DNA of 64,000 nt, from positions 15,600,842-15,664,841 of the forward strand of contig JAUPFP010000001.1 in assembly GCA_036925085.1 (NCBI GenBank), given 5' to 3'. Below the pieces are notes generated by a model that did no database searches, had not been told where the DNA came from, and saw only the letters and a list, made by a program, of their open reading frames with translations. Every line of letters begins with the position of its first letter. The first letter of the stretch is position 1. Below, in pieces: positions 10,244 to 22,317 of the stretch. This DNA is from Brachycybe producta. Its lineage: Eukaryota; Arthropoda; Diplopoda; Playtdesmida; Andrognathidae. The position numbers and the translations under genes were made by a program.

Positions 10244-11600
10244 GTGAGGTTGCCAGGGGGATTGATGAACTGCGCTGGCAGGGTCATCTTTCCCCAGAGG
10301 GCCAGAGGCTTCCTAGGGAGCATCCTCGCTTCACACCGGGGAGGTGCATGGAGGGAGGCGCCGCCGGCTCTGGCCGGGCGGATGCCTCTAGGAGGGGGAA
10401 CTCGGACCGCTCCTGCGGGAGGTGGTCGGGGAGTTCCTCCACCCGTTCAGCGACCGCGGGTCCACTTGGTGGATCCCGTGGATGCTGAACCCGATGCTGA
10501 GACTTCGGGGAACCGGAGCAGGGCACCACGGCGGGTAAGTACTGTGCCGTGGACGTCTGCACCGGCTGTCCCATCAGAGATCCAGGCGTTTGGGTTTTTT
10601 AACCCGGTTCACTCGTCCATCCGTTATGATGGACGAGAGGACATTACGCCATTTCTCCGGCAGTTCGAAGCCAAGGCTAGGGCTCAGCGCTGGACGGATG
10701 AGGCCAGGTGCAGTTTCTTTATGTACCTGCTTGATGGTCTGGCTGAGGAACATTACGCCTGTCTGGTGGAGTTCAAGCCGAACCTGACCTGGCCGGAGTT
10801 GAGGCAGGCTATGCTTCACCGCTTTGGGACCAAGAATCAGGCTCAGGCCTGTTTTGACCGTTTCGAGGCCATGAAGCAAGGGCCTGCGGAATCACTCCAG
10901 GCGTTCTACTGGCGCTTTGTTGAGCTAGCGGAACGAGTTTCTCCTGGTGAGGATGAGTCTTGTCGACTCCTCCGATATAAGAAGAAACTGCAGCCGGAGA
11001 TTCTCAGACCTCTCTGGGGATCGAAAGCTGAGACGGTCAGGGACTTTACCAACGAGGCAATGTTGGTCGAGGCCGACATGCTTACGGCGGGAGCGTTACC
11101 TTCCCGTACCTTGACGGTACAGGGACCCAGACTGCGGCCAAGGTCTCTGGTGCTGTGGCAAAGCCCAAAGGGTCTGCTACGTCTACATCTACCTCTTCAG
11201 GTGCGAAGGCAGCGGCACCGTCCAAATCGGACGGAGCTACTGCCAAGACCGGAGGGCAGAAGGGAAGAAAGACGAAGCGGCAGAGCCAGGGTGGAAATAA
11301 GTCCACAGCAGCCCCGTCAGGTTCCAGCCAAACGGCTGGAGGTGGAGGTCCTACTCGTAGGCAACCAGGTCCATGCTTTCGGTGTAACCAGATGGGTCAC
11401 CTTAGGAAGGACTGTCCGAAGGCTGTTGCCCAAGGACAGGCTGCTCGAGTACCACCGGGCGAAAGCCCAGTGGTGCAGTACCTGCCGGGTCTTGCACCCG
11501 TGGTACTGCAGGGCCGAGAGTATCTGTCCACCGTAATCGATGGACAGATGTTCTATCTGCCTGTGGCCAGAAACGAGGGCCCGCCCTCGTTAAACCGGTG
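10244..11600 (+). pseudogene. Gypsy gag region with CCHC zinc knuckle
   Basis: Capsid-like residues include YDGREDITPFLRQFEAKARA, FFMYLLDGLAEEHYACLVEF and CFDRFEAMKQGPAESLQAFY, the Ty3/Gypsy gag pattern. A CCHC zinc knuckle, CFRCNQMGHLRKDC, lies near 11374-11415 in a lysine/serine-rich region, as expected for nucleocapsid. Matching gag pieces occur at 26560-27030 and 56520-57400. Confidence 0.88.
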
Positions 11601-12004
11601 CCGGTCCCTGCAGAACTGAGCTGCAGTCGAAGCTGAGTCTGTTCTTCGGGCAGTCTCCAGATATGTGGGTATCCTGCAAGAAGCAGGGGTGCCTCTGGCT
11701 AGGTCTGCGGAACCCAGAAATTACCCAGTGGGTATTTCAGGAGCCAAGCCCCACACTGGAAGCTGCGCTTGCCCGGCTGGAGAGCTGGGTGGCACCTTTC
11801 TTCCCTGATGAGGGGGAGGAAGGTCCGAATGGTACGGGCATTACGAGGGCTTCGCGCGTTGGTGCGCCCATGCTGTCGCCCAGATCTGGTGGGTCTCCCG
11901 GTGTGGAGACTGGAAGCCAGGCCCCTGAGCATCTGAGCATCTGAGCATCCCCTGGAGACGGAAGGACGGATGAGGCTCAGAGAAGTAATGTCGGGCAACG
12001 ACGG

Positions 12005-12441
12005 TTGCCCATTCCTGAATTACAGAGCCGTGCTTACTTGCGTGGGGCACCGCGTGTTCTGGTGTCGATGGATGGTCGGCTGGTTGAGTCGACCGTCGAC
12101 ACCGGGGCTGAGGTATCGGTCATGAGCATGTCGGTGGCACGGGAGATGGAGTTACCGGTGCAGGAGGTTAGCCTCTCCTCATTCCTGACGGGCATGAGCG
12201 GGTACTCCATCCAGATAGAAGGAGTCATGTACGTGGACATGTCCATCCACGGACGGTCCATACATACCCATCTTCTCCTCATTGAGGGTGAAGGGGAAGC
12301 CGTAATAGGTGTTGACCTGGCTTCCCTGTTTGGGTTAATGTTCGACGTCGTGAGCCGGAAAGTTTATTTCCGGGAAGACATCTGGAATGCACATCCAGAT
12401 GCTCTTCATGCCGCACTGGCCGTTCAGGCTTTGCAGGGTAC
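12005..12441 (+). pseudogene. Gypsy aspartic protease region
   Basis: STVDTGAEVSVMS (near 12088-12126) is the retropepsin active-site loop, with its Asp-Thr-Gly triad. The later VIGVDLASLFGLMFDV supplies the hydrophobic segment. The region stops where the solo LTR at 12442 is inserted. Confidence 0.85.
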
Positions 12442-13230
12442 TGTGGCAACCTGGTCTGCTCCAATTTTAATTTTGATGGAGCAGACGAATTCCCTATGGT
12501 GGTCTGCCTGACAGCTACAGTAGGCTGTTGGGACGGACGCCATTTTATTGCCAGCAGACCTCTCACCATGAAGTCTATTGGTGAGAGGTCAGAAGTGACC
12601 TCTGTCCCCTCCAGGTGGAGTTGCCTAGAGGTTTCCTGTGGCCTAGTGAACCACAGGATCTGGGCAGTTGGTAGTAGGCTGTAGATAAGACTAGACCTGT
12701 GGGTGGAGGTCTGAGTGACCTCCACTGTCCAGCACTTGGAGTCTACTTTTGTGCCTTTGGCCATAAGGCCTACTTTTATATATTTATGGTGGCTTGGCTG
12801 GTCGAAGTTGACCAGCCAGTTGTGTGAATATCACTGCCTCTATCATCATACATCGTAAGTGTGAATTAAACACTTTTTCATCTTTTACTTTGTGTGTCCG
12901 TGTCATTTCTTGGGGGAAAGTACCGCGTAGGGTGGGTTGTCCGGTTGGGGATCAACACCACCGTCTTTTACCGACTTGTTTCGGCCGGTACTCGTGTCGG
13001 CTCGCGGTAGAACCGGTGTTCTACCGCGATATTCTCGGCGTGGCGGCGTGGTCTTTCGTCGTGTCCGTTGTGGGTGGCTCCGTGGAGCCGACACATCCCA
13101 AGGGGAACACCGTGTGGGAGACGGCTACGGGTACGGTCCCGTCCCCGTAAAGAGCCGGTTGCGGTAAGTTTTACGTCCGTTTTGGGGTTTTGCTTACCGG
13201 GGTATTGTAACGGTCCGGCGGGACGTTACA
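12442..13230 (+). mobile_element. Nested solo LTR of the related TGTGGCAACC family
   Basis: It begins TGTGGCAACCTGGTCTGCTC and ends GGCGGGACGTTACA, like the LTRs at 29913-30672 and 55007-55827. It is flanked by a perfect 4-bp duplication, GTAC (12438-12441 and 13231-13234). It therefore entered the 13.4 kb element after that element was established, and has no internal region of its own. Confidence 0.9.
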
Positions 13231-13234
13231 GTAC

Positions 13235-16200
13235 TTCGGTACACCTTCCGCACTCGGTGGTGGAGGCGTTGGCGAGGCTCCATGATTCTGTGGAGCCGGT
13301 GCTACTCCCTCTTTTCGGGTTCCCGGAAGGTATGCCTGCGGAGCCTGAAAAGGTGGATGGGTGGGTTGACATTGTGTCACCCACGCTCGCCGAGACCAGT
13401 TCTCCAATTAGGAGCGGGGAAGTTTGTTCCCTGCGACTGTTGCAGAACGTATGGTTATCAGCTCATGAGCGGAAGGTAGTTTCCGTGAGCTTGATAGAGC
13501 ATGCTGGCCCTGGACAGCTGCTTCTCATTGAGCTCCATCGTAAAGCCTTAGGTGGCCGTGGTCTGTTGGCGGTGGCAGGAATTGCCGAAGCCACAGAAGA
13601 AGGCTCTTACGACATTTGGCTTGAGAAAGTCGCCGACGTACCCATTGCCCTGGAAACAAAGGAGGGTGTGGCGACAGCTCAAGCTGTGGAGGCAGCCCTA
13701 GTGGTGGGACTGGACGATCCATCTATGTTGAGAGGGGGAGACCCCACTCATGGAGATGGACGACCAGGGGGGCTTCTGCCTAAGTTGAGAGGGGCAACCA
13801 AGAAAGGTCGCCGGGTCCTCAATGCGGAAGTCAGACCCACTCTCGAAGAGTGCCTTAAAATCGGACCTAGTCTGAAGCCTGAGGAGGCGGCACAGCTTCG
13901 GGAGTTTCTGCTGGAACGCCGTGATCATTTTGCGTTCGATTATACAGAGCTGGGGGAAACCCCGCTCGTCGAACACACTATTGATACCGGTGGGTTACCT
14001 CCGGTGCGTGAAGGATTGCGAAGAACCGCTCCGGCGGCTCGTGCAATTGAGAGAGAAGAGGTAGCGAAGATGTTGGATGCTGGGGTAATCCAACCTTCGC
14101 ATAGTCCTTACGCAAGTCCTATCTTGCTTGTTCGCAAGAAGGATGGTGGCTTTCGTTTTTGTGTGGACTATCGGCGACTGAATGCCCAGACTAAGGCGGA
14201 TCAGTACCCGTTACCTCGCATCGATGATGCCCTCGATTCACTTGCTGGAGCGAAGTATTTCGCTACCCTAGACCTTGCTAGTGGGTACTGGCAGGTCAGG
14301 ATGGCGGAGCCAGACATTGAGAAGACAGCATTCATTTGCTCTCAAGGTCTGTTTGAGTTCCGAAAAATGCCTTTCGGACTCTGCAATGCTCCTGCCACTA
14401 TGGAAAGAGCGTTAGACCTCTTGTTGGCAGGACACAAGTGGGAGAGCTGCTTGGTGTACCTAGACGATATTATCGTCTTCGGGAGCACCTTTGAGCAGTT
14501 TCTCGAATGCTTGAGTACTGTCCTGAGACTGTTACGAGGGGCGGAGCTGAAACTCCAGCCGAAGAAATGTTTCTTCGGTTTTGACAAAGTCAAATATCTC
14601 GGTCACATTGTGAATGCCGAGGGAGTTGCTCCTGACCCGGGACTCGTAAGAGCAGTCGAAGAGTTCGATGTCCCTACAACGGTGACCGCCGTTCGAAGTT
14701 TTCTTGGACTGGCCGGCTACTACCGTAGGTTCATCAAGGACTTTGCCAAGATCGCAAGACCACTGCATGATCTGACCAGGAAGGATGCGTCCTTTGACTG
14801 GTCGGAGCAGTGTGGTCTAGCTTTCGAACGGTTAAAGGCATTTTTAACCGGAGCACCGGTGCTCACCATGTACGATCCACGTGGTGAGGTGTTAATTCAC
14901 ACCGATGCTAGTGGGTACGGTCTAGGTGTCGTAGTAACCAGAAGCTACCTGAGGACAAGGCTCCACGGGTTCTGGCCTACGCTAGCCGTCTCATGAAGGG
15001 ACCGGAAACACGGTATAGTGTCACCGAGCAGGAATGCTTGGCGATCATGTTTGCCGTGGGTAAATTCCGACCTTACATCTTTAACCGGGACTTTGTGATC
15101 GTAACAGATCACCATGCGCTCTGTCATTTGCAGACTGCCAAAAACCTGCAAGGCAGGTTGGGGCTTTGGCAAATGCAGTTGCAGGAGTACCGGTATAAGA
15201 TTCAGTTCAAGAAGGGGAAACTTCACGAGGATGCCGACTGTCTGAGTCGGTATCTGGTGAATGAAGTTGTTGATCCTTCTTTGCCTGAACACGTCGAAGC
15301 CGACGTGGGTGAGGTGATTTACCGGATCCGGTCCGAGGTGGATTGGGTAATTGAGCAGGCCAACGACAGTTGGTGCTCCAAGGTGAAGCGTGAGCTCTAC
15401 ACCGACCCCGACTCGGACTTAAGGTTCAAGTTTGTGGTGGCAGACAAACTGTTGTATGCCATCAAATCCATTCAGGATCGTACGAGAACTGTGTTGGTTG
15501 TGCCGAGGTCGTGTCAAGCCTTCTGCTTGCGGAAGTTGCACGATAGCTCCGAAGCTGGTCACTTAGGAGTGTACAAGACCTACCAACGTATGCGTACTCG
15601 TTTCTACTGGTTAGGTATGAAACGTAACACGGTGGAGTATGTTAAGTCATGCTTAGTGTGTCAGAGAGTACGACAGTTCGCAAGAGCTCAAGGATTCTTG
15701 CAACCCATAGTTCCTGAGTACCCGGTTCATGCCTGGGGAATTGACTTCGGTGGTCCTTTTCCCGCGTCCGTGGGTGGAATCACATATGTACTGATTATGG
15801 TGGATTACTTCACCCGGTACGGCGTGGCAAAGGCAGTACGAAGGGCTACGGCCGCTTGTGTTGTCAAGTTTCTGAAAGATGAGATCTTGTCGGTGTATGG
15901 CACCCCGACTACTCTCATCTCGGATCGTGGATCCCAGTTCTGTAGCAAGATTTTGCGAAAGTTCCGGGAGCGCTATAACATAGCACAGCACTTCACGACG
16001 GCGTACCATCCGCAAGCTAATGGGCTTACGGAACGTACGAACAAGACCGTGATGGAAACCATCAATCGTTACCTTGATCCCCTCAAGGACCAACGTGATT
16101 GGTGGGAGAAATTGCGGCCCGCCGTGTGGGCCTACAACACTGCGGTGCAGGAGAGCACGGAAGTGTCTCCGTACCAATTGTTGTTTGGTCGTGAGCCTAG

Positions 16201-16560
16201 GTTGGGGATTGTCAATTTCCTTCCTAACGGTCCAGTCCGCGACTTGCCCGACCAGCAAGCCGTGGAGGAGCGTGCTCGTCAAAATTTGGCGGCCGCGCAA
16301 GCCAGACAAGAGTCGGTATGATGCCGGCCGGGTGGAGCCACCCCGATACCAGCCTGGTAATAAGGTCTGGATAAGGGACATGGCTGGGAAGCTCGGTCAA
16401 GCCAAGAAGTGGAATTTCGCTTACAAGGCTGAACTGGGTACGGTGGTCTGGCAGGTTTCCGACCTGGTCTACAAGATAGAATTTGTAGATGGGTATGGTC
16501 GGAAGGTGCGGGACCGGTTTCACGTTGATAACTTGAAGCCGTACGTTCCCACATGTGGGG
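13235..16560 (+). pseudogene. Gypsy reverse transcriptase, RNase H and integrase region
   Basis: Reverse transcriptase: FCVDYRRLNAQT (near 14160), TLDLASGYWQVRM and the YLDD catalytic box near 14457. RNase H starts at LIHTDASGYGLG (near 14893). Integrase has the HHCC zinc finger (LHDSSEAGHLGVYKT, then SCLVCQ; 15535-15665) and D, D, E residues in WGIDFGG, ISDRGSQF and NGLTERTNKT. The C-terminal part, RDRFHVDNLKPYVP near 16510, is a GPY/F-like module. Not intact. Confidence 0.92.
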
Positions 16561-18884
16561 TTCGTGAGGAAGATGACCTAGGTGGCTCTGAAACCTCATC
16601 GAACTCTGAAGTGTCCAGTGATGCTGAGTCTGGGTCAGCTGGAAGTGAGAGGAGGGATGATGTCTCTCCAGGACCTTCTGGCCAGCCTAGCTTGGTGGTG
16701 GAGTCAACTGACTCTGAGGCAGAGGAAGCACCTCGGCCCCGGTATTACCTCCGTCCGAGGAAACCCAGGGCTTTTGAGGTTCTGCAGGCTTCCTCTGAAG
16801 CTCCAATAGGCACCAGGGTGGTGCAGGGACTTTGGAAGTCCCTGTCCTGGTGGGAGAGAGCAGGTCATTCCCTGCTTTGGGATGATGACCTGAATTGGGG
16901 AAATAAGGATTGGGAGCGCAGTAACCCCTGGACTGGGCGCCGCCTGTCTATCACGGACAGATGGCGGTTGTCTAGGGGGAGCTGGGTGGAGAAATCCACA
17001 ATTCCCAACTGCAAACTCAAAGAGGAGTCTGCAGAAGTTATTTCTCCTAAAGATCTCTCTCCTGAGTCTTTCCATAGAGATTCAGGCCGTGTATCTGCTC
17101 CTATAGTGGCAGACGACGGTAGAATCTATATGGTAACAGCAATGGAGGCGGCTAATGGTGTTTTAGCCGCCCAGCCGCCGCTGTTAGCCGCCCCTCCGGT
17201 GACGTTAGCGGCTAAGCGCCATCTTGTTTTAAATCTAAAAATAAAACAGAGACGGTCGTTTGCCGCTATTTTGAAAAGAAAACGTGTTTTTCACCGGAGA
17301 AAAGGCAAAGACCAGGAACTACTGGATGCTACAAAGAAAACAGTAAGTCCCCAAAGGGGAATTTCCTTTTCCTGCCCTTTGGCAGTATTCTTGTATTGCT
17401 TTTGGGTGTGTCAAGCGGTCATTGACCGCTTGAACACGTGGTTTTGGTGGAGGCGTCACTGTGACAATTTTGACGGTGATGCTACCACTGATGGGGCCGT
17501 GCATAACACGGTGTTTTGCCGCCCGGACGCCGTGGGACTTGGTGAGGACCAAGTTCTACGGAGTTTGGACGGTGAAAAGGTGTTTTTGCACGGTTCTGTC
17601 CGTGAAAGCACCGTGGAGAACGGTTTCGACCGTGATCCACGGTGGTCTAACGGACGGAAAGTGGTTTTGCACGGTAGTGGGCCATGCAAATCACTCCCCA
17701 AGCGACCTGAATTATTGATGCCAGGTTTGGACGGTCCAAACAACTGTTTGGCCGATTCCGACCGTGCGAATCCCGTGAAGGACGGTTTTTACCGTGGGTC
17801 ACGGGATATGCACGGTGGAAACGGGATTTCCTACGGTGATGTCCCGTGGAAATCACCACCCAAGATACCGAACGTGGAATTACGGGTTTTGGACCGACCA
17901 AAAAAGTTTTTGGCCGGTTCCGACCGTGCAATTACCGTTGGGGATGGCTTTGGCCGTGGACCACGGTGCCTGCCCGGCCGGAAAACATTTTTTCGCGGTT
18001 TCGGACCGTGGAAAATGTTTCCTACCGTACCGGGTTCTCCGAGGGCGACCATTAGGTTGGGAGCCATGGAGATCCCGGCGGTTGGTGAGCCGGTGCGGGC
18101 CAGCACGCCCGTCGAAGAGGTGGCCACCGGTTTGGCGGCTACCTCCTTGGCGAAGTGTGATCCTCCGGCGGACCAAAGCCGGCTAGAATTGGCTAGCCTG
18201 GCTGAGGGAAGCTGGGATGCCTCCTTGGGAGGAACCCTGGTCATTGACACGGAGGCGGAGATGGACACCATGGAAGATGATGTGGTGCCCGTCTCCAGGC
18301 GGTGGAGAGGCCAACGGATCCTCTCTTCAGAGGACTCTTCGGAGTCTGAAGGGAGAGGATCAGGCTCCCTGGGTAAACGGTCCGTGACTGGATCCCAGGA
18401 GGGTACTCCAGCCCAGAAGGGCAGTCCAATTCCGGTCGACCCTGTTGGGGAGACAGAAGTGGTCTGCCTAGAAAGGCAGGATGAAGCCGCAAAGTACCAG
18501 ACGGCGTCAGGTGGTTTCATGGCGTCCGACAGGAAACGCTACTTCGTTGGGGAGTACCCTACCCAGCAGTTCTGTAAGGACGGTTCAAAAACCAAGAAAA
18601 AGTCCGGAGCTGCTAGGTACACTGCCAGGATGAAAGCCCTGGCGGAGAGGGAGGCACAGTTGGAGAGGACGAAGGCTGCCTTGGCGAAGTTTACGCCGGC
18701 AGTGGGTCTTCTCCTCCTGTCGCTCATCCTGAGGGAGCTGCTGGTGCTGCCTGGCCTGTTGGTCAGCCTCCGGTTTCGGGACCAACCGAAGCGGAGGCTG
18801 GCTGTTCAAGCTGGCAGTCTGCAACTCCCAAGAGGGACCGAAGAGCGGAAAAGAAGGCCAATCAGCCTTCTCCTCCCGCTCTGA
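16561..18884 (+). pseudogene. Gypsy 3' accessory region, first part
   Basis: The coding sequence continues about 2.3 kb past the integrase module. It opens with an acidic, Ser/Glu-rich stretch (SSNSEVSSDAESGS) and passes a block (17400-18060) of repeated GACCGTG and CACGGT words. It then encodes a second acidic region (SSEDSSESEGRGSGSLGK), a basic patch (SKTKKKSGAARYT) and a short heptad-like helix (MKALAEREAQLERTKAAL). I recognise no known enzyme or envelope domain. Confidence 0.6.
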
Positions 18885-18952
18885 GGAAGAGCACTCACGC
18901 CAGTGGTGGTGGTGGTCAGGGACAGAAACGTCTCCGCCCCTTCACCCCACCT

Positions 18953-20296
18953 TTGGCCAGTAATCCGGTGGGAAACAAGGCTAAGACCTCTCGTGGAGGT
19001 CCGGCCGGCTTTCCCAAAGGAAAGTGGAGCCAGGAGGACCGCTTGCGGTACCACCAGCCACAAGCGGCCAGATGTGCTGCCCTTGTCCTGCGGGACAAGA
19101 AGGCTGCACGCCGTCGGGAGTTTGAGCTCCAGGCCTCTCAGTTTCCGCCTTTGCGGGAAGCTTATGCCAGGAATCCGCTCAGTACAGGGGAACCTCCCAT
19201 CGGAGTTGGTGCCACTCCTATTGCGAGTGCCACCACGGCTGCTGGCCAACAGCGTATCGCCCAAAGGGGGGCGGTACAAGCTGCCAAGGCACCTCACCAA
19301 GGTGCGGCAGTTAAACCTGTTGGTGGCAAGGGTCAGCCGACCCTTGCCCCGGAGAAGAGAAATCTTCCCCGGGACGGAAAGGGACGCTTCGTGGCGACAC
19401 GAGCATCCTCGACCGTCGGTTTGGCTACGGGAGCTAGTTCAAAGACTAGTACAGCTTCGGCTAGAACGTCTGCGACTAGTAAGTCCGGTCAATCGAAGGG
19501 GGCTAACCACCCTCCTAAGACTGACTGGCCAAGTAAGTCTGTGAGCTTCGGTGCGTCCAGCTCCCAGCCCGGTCAACCTTCTTCTCATGAGAAGAAAAAG
19601 AAAAAGAAGGGCAAGAAGGACCATCATGAGAAGAAGGGAGGTCCGAAAGCTTCCACCCGTGGGTCCCAGGGGACTGGTGGTGGTGGAAGTATCGGGACTG
19701 AGGAAGAGGAGTCCCGACACGGTGTGACCGTGTCGGCCGGGAGCCAACCGCACCATACCCGTCAGAGTACGACGGCGCGGATGGATGATAGGTCAATGCG
19801 AGACGTTCTCGGTATATCTTCATCCTCCCCGAAGGTGGTGGCGGTACCGTACTTATCAGTCCGGTCGGTGGGAACTCTCCACTGGGTCAGCTCACCGTTA
19901 CCTAGCGGTGGGGGCAGCCTGGTGGGGAAAAGTGATGTTCCCGCCAAACGTTGTCCCGTGCCTTCCGTAGGAAGGACACCCTTCTCTCCGGGTCCTGATG
20001 ATGGGGTCTTTGCGGCCCTAGGACCGGAAGAAAGAGCCAAGTCTCCTAAGCCCGAGGGCGAGGGTCGACGCTTTGGTGCAGAGCCTCCGTATTCAGAAGA
20101 AGAGGTCTTTCTGAATAACCGGCTTGGTCTGTGGCAGGACCAGCCGGGAATGGAGGGGTACCAATACCACGGATACTATCATCTGGGGAGCCACTCCCAG
20201 TTCCGTGGACGCCGTCGTTGCCGTCATTTGCCATGCGATATGTGCTGGCATTTGGCAGTACGGACTATCCGGTGTTGCTGGTCGTCAACCTGGTAA
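18953..20296 (+). pseudogene. Gypsy 3' accessory region, second part (basic protein)
   Basis: An Ala/Ser/Gly/Lys-rich frame with a lysine run (EKKKKKKGKKDHHEKK). It ends in a more conserved segment containing LNNRLGLWQDQPGMEG. That segment recurs at 57550-57600 in a second Gypsy element, and related sequence lies on the minus strand at about 31200-31740. There is no signal peptide or transmembrane segment of envelope type. Role unknown; the basic composition suggests nucleic-acid binding, but this is inference. Confidence 0.6.
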
Positions 20297-20337
20297 GGAG
20301 ATGCTTTGCTGTTTGCTTTTGCTGTCCCCACGGGGTG

Positions 20338-20382
20338 GGGGCCGCGAGCTGGGCTACACGTACTAGCCCAGCTCGCGGCCCC
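20338..20382 (+). repeat. Perfect 19-bp hairpin in the accessory region
   Basis: Arms at 20338-20356 (GGGGCCGCGAGCTGGGCTA) and 20364-20382 are fully complementary around a 7-base loop. A comparable hairpin with a different stem sequence lies at the aligned position of the elements at 57763-57823 and, on the minus strand, 31011-31072. Confidence 0.9.
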
Positions 20383-20780
20383 ATACGTCCAGCGTCTCCT
20401 TGGCTGCGACTTGGAAGGAATGGTGGGGGAATTTGTCACCCACCCTCTACGAGGTAGCGTGTCCGATCCCGCGGCCGCCCTCGTAGACCTTCTGACAAGT
20501 CGGACTCTTCGTCAGAGTCCGCAACTTGACACTCTTGCCGTTGAAGCATTTCGACAGCAAGAGGCATTAAGACTCAGGGGGACTGATTTTGATCTCGGTC
20601 TCGGGTGGAGAAACACCCGGATTTGTTCGTGGTGGATACGTCGGTGATGTCGGAGTGGATGGTGCCTCCGATGAATCCACCATCGAAGAAATCAGTCTGA
20701 AACAGAGTGGGGGTCATGGGTGCAATCCTTGCTGGCTCAGCCGACCTGATCCCGGGGCGGATCAGGGAAGTTGAGAGGAT

Positions 20781-21571
20781 TGTGACGACCCAGTTCTGCT
20801 CCTTTTTGGAGCAGAACTAAATTCCCATGTCGTCTGCTAGGCACTTATAAATTTGTTGCCAGGCAGACGACAAAATGGCCAGCAAGGGTCCCTGTCCTCC
20901 CCCAGGTGGAGCAGCCTGGGGGTGATATATATGGCGGCGGCCATTATATCTGGACAGTGGAAAGAGAACCCTTGAGGTGTGCAGGTGATTGTGTGCTCCA
21001 TCATTTTCAACAGGTGGCCAAGATGGCCACCATTCATCTTTTCCTTTGTGTTGGATAGGAGGTCAATGACCTCCTCTCCTGGCTGAGTTAGCCAGGAGAT
21101 TCATCTCTATTGCATATATTACTCTTCTCTTAATAGTGAGTGTTTTATTATTTATTCTTTGTGAATAAATCATATTATTTATTTTTCACTCCAACCACTG
21201 TGTCCGTGTCTTTATTTCTTAATAATACTTGGGGAAGTTACCGCATGGAGGGTGGGGGTTCCGGTGGGGAGTTTTACCGTCACCACCACCGTCCTGGCCG
21301 GCATGTTCTACGCCTTGTCGGCCGGAGCTTCACGCGCGGTTTATCCACGGTAAGATCCATCGGGGATTTGCCGTGGATTCCTCGTCTTGTTCGGCAGTCA
21401 TTCGTCCGTCGACTTGCGGCGGGGAGGATCCTCCGATCGGCACTACCCGTGGCACGGACGGGTGCAAGAGGAGGGCTGGCCAGCGCTTCGACCCGTCCCA
21501 AGGAGGGTCAACGGCGGTAAGTAAACGAAATTTACCGTAGGTCATTGTAGCGACCAAGTCGGGTCGTTACA
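20781..21571 (+). repeat. 3' LTR of the 13.4 kb Gypsy element
   Basis: Nearly identical to 8175-8891, but with about 75 bp more near 21265-21350. It is preceded by a purine-rich tract (GGGAAGTTGAGAGGAT) suited to plus-strand priming. It ends GTCGGGTCGTTACA. Confidence 0.93.
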
Positions 21572-21584
21572 AAAACAAAACAAT

Positions 21585-22030
21585 TCAATTCAACTCAGTA
21601 CACCTGCAATCAACTTAAAAGTCATGTGGCAGGGAGGATTGCGGGGAAAAGACATGATCATTGTTTAATTGAAATCGTCCTAACAAAGAACTATTAACTG
21701 GAACAGAATTTCATAGTCTAGTAACATTCGGGGAAAAAATAAACCAAAACTATGCATGAGTTCTAGCCATTAATTTTCTTAAAATCTTTGAATGCCCGTT
21801 TATTCCCTTACGAGGATGTTAAGTTAAGTTAAAGGGCAAGGCTTTGGTCATTTCTTCGGCTTGCGAATGATTCTCATTATAGTTCCTGAAGCATAGAAGA
21901 TACACTGTAAGTATACACAATCATATCTTCCTTTTACAAATCTTGCAGCCCTACATTGTACCATTTCTATTTTGTGCGTTTAAGTTACTTCTAAATGGGC
22001 TCCAAATTGGGGAACAATAATTTTACAAGA
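21585..22030 (-). mobile_element. LINE family B 3'-end fragment
   Basis: Opens with the family's AATTC-rich tail, then CACCTGCAATCAACTT and CATGTGGCAGGGAGGATTG, matching 1065-1560 and 63665-64000. The Gypsy element at 8175-21571 ends directly beside the tail. Strongly diverged. Confidence 0.7.
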
Positions 22031-22317
22031 TGTTTTATTACAGCACGAATTTCGTTATTCTCCATATTTCACATTAAGCATACATCGCCTGCTTAGATTA
22101 GCTGTCAGGAACGAACTGTTTGACATATCACACTAAATTTTTTTAGTGCGTTTCTAGAAAAAATGGCGGGCGGTTGAAAATGTAACGAACTTTATGCCAA
22201 TTGCCAATAACACCGATTCTGAGAACTTTCTAAACCACTCTCTTATATCCTTATGTAAATTTTGGTGCTTACGGTATTCTATACAAATATAATTAATTGA
22301 TTTTTTTGTTAATCAAG

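Larger units (their letters stand above)
8175..21571 (+). mobile_element. Ty3/Gypsy-type LTR element with 3' accessory genes (13.4 kb)
   Basis: A fossil element with both LTRs (8175-8891, 20781-21571), a structured leader, gag with a CCHC zinc knuckle, protease, reverse transcriptase, RNase H, integrase with a C-terminal GPY/F-like module, and about 4 kb of extra coding sequence before the 3' LTR. Domain order and the integrase place it in Ty3/Gypsy. The flanks suggest a 4-bp AAAA duplication, but the site is low complexity. It lies in a VPS18 intron, at the tail of a LINE 3' end. The LTRs differ at roughly eight sites plus one block of about 75 bp, so the insertion is young relative to its neighbours. 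It is not intact: there is a handful of breaks, one of them a nested solo LTR. Confidence 0.93.
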
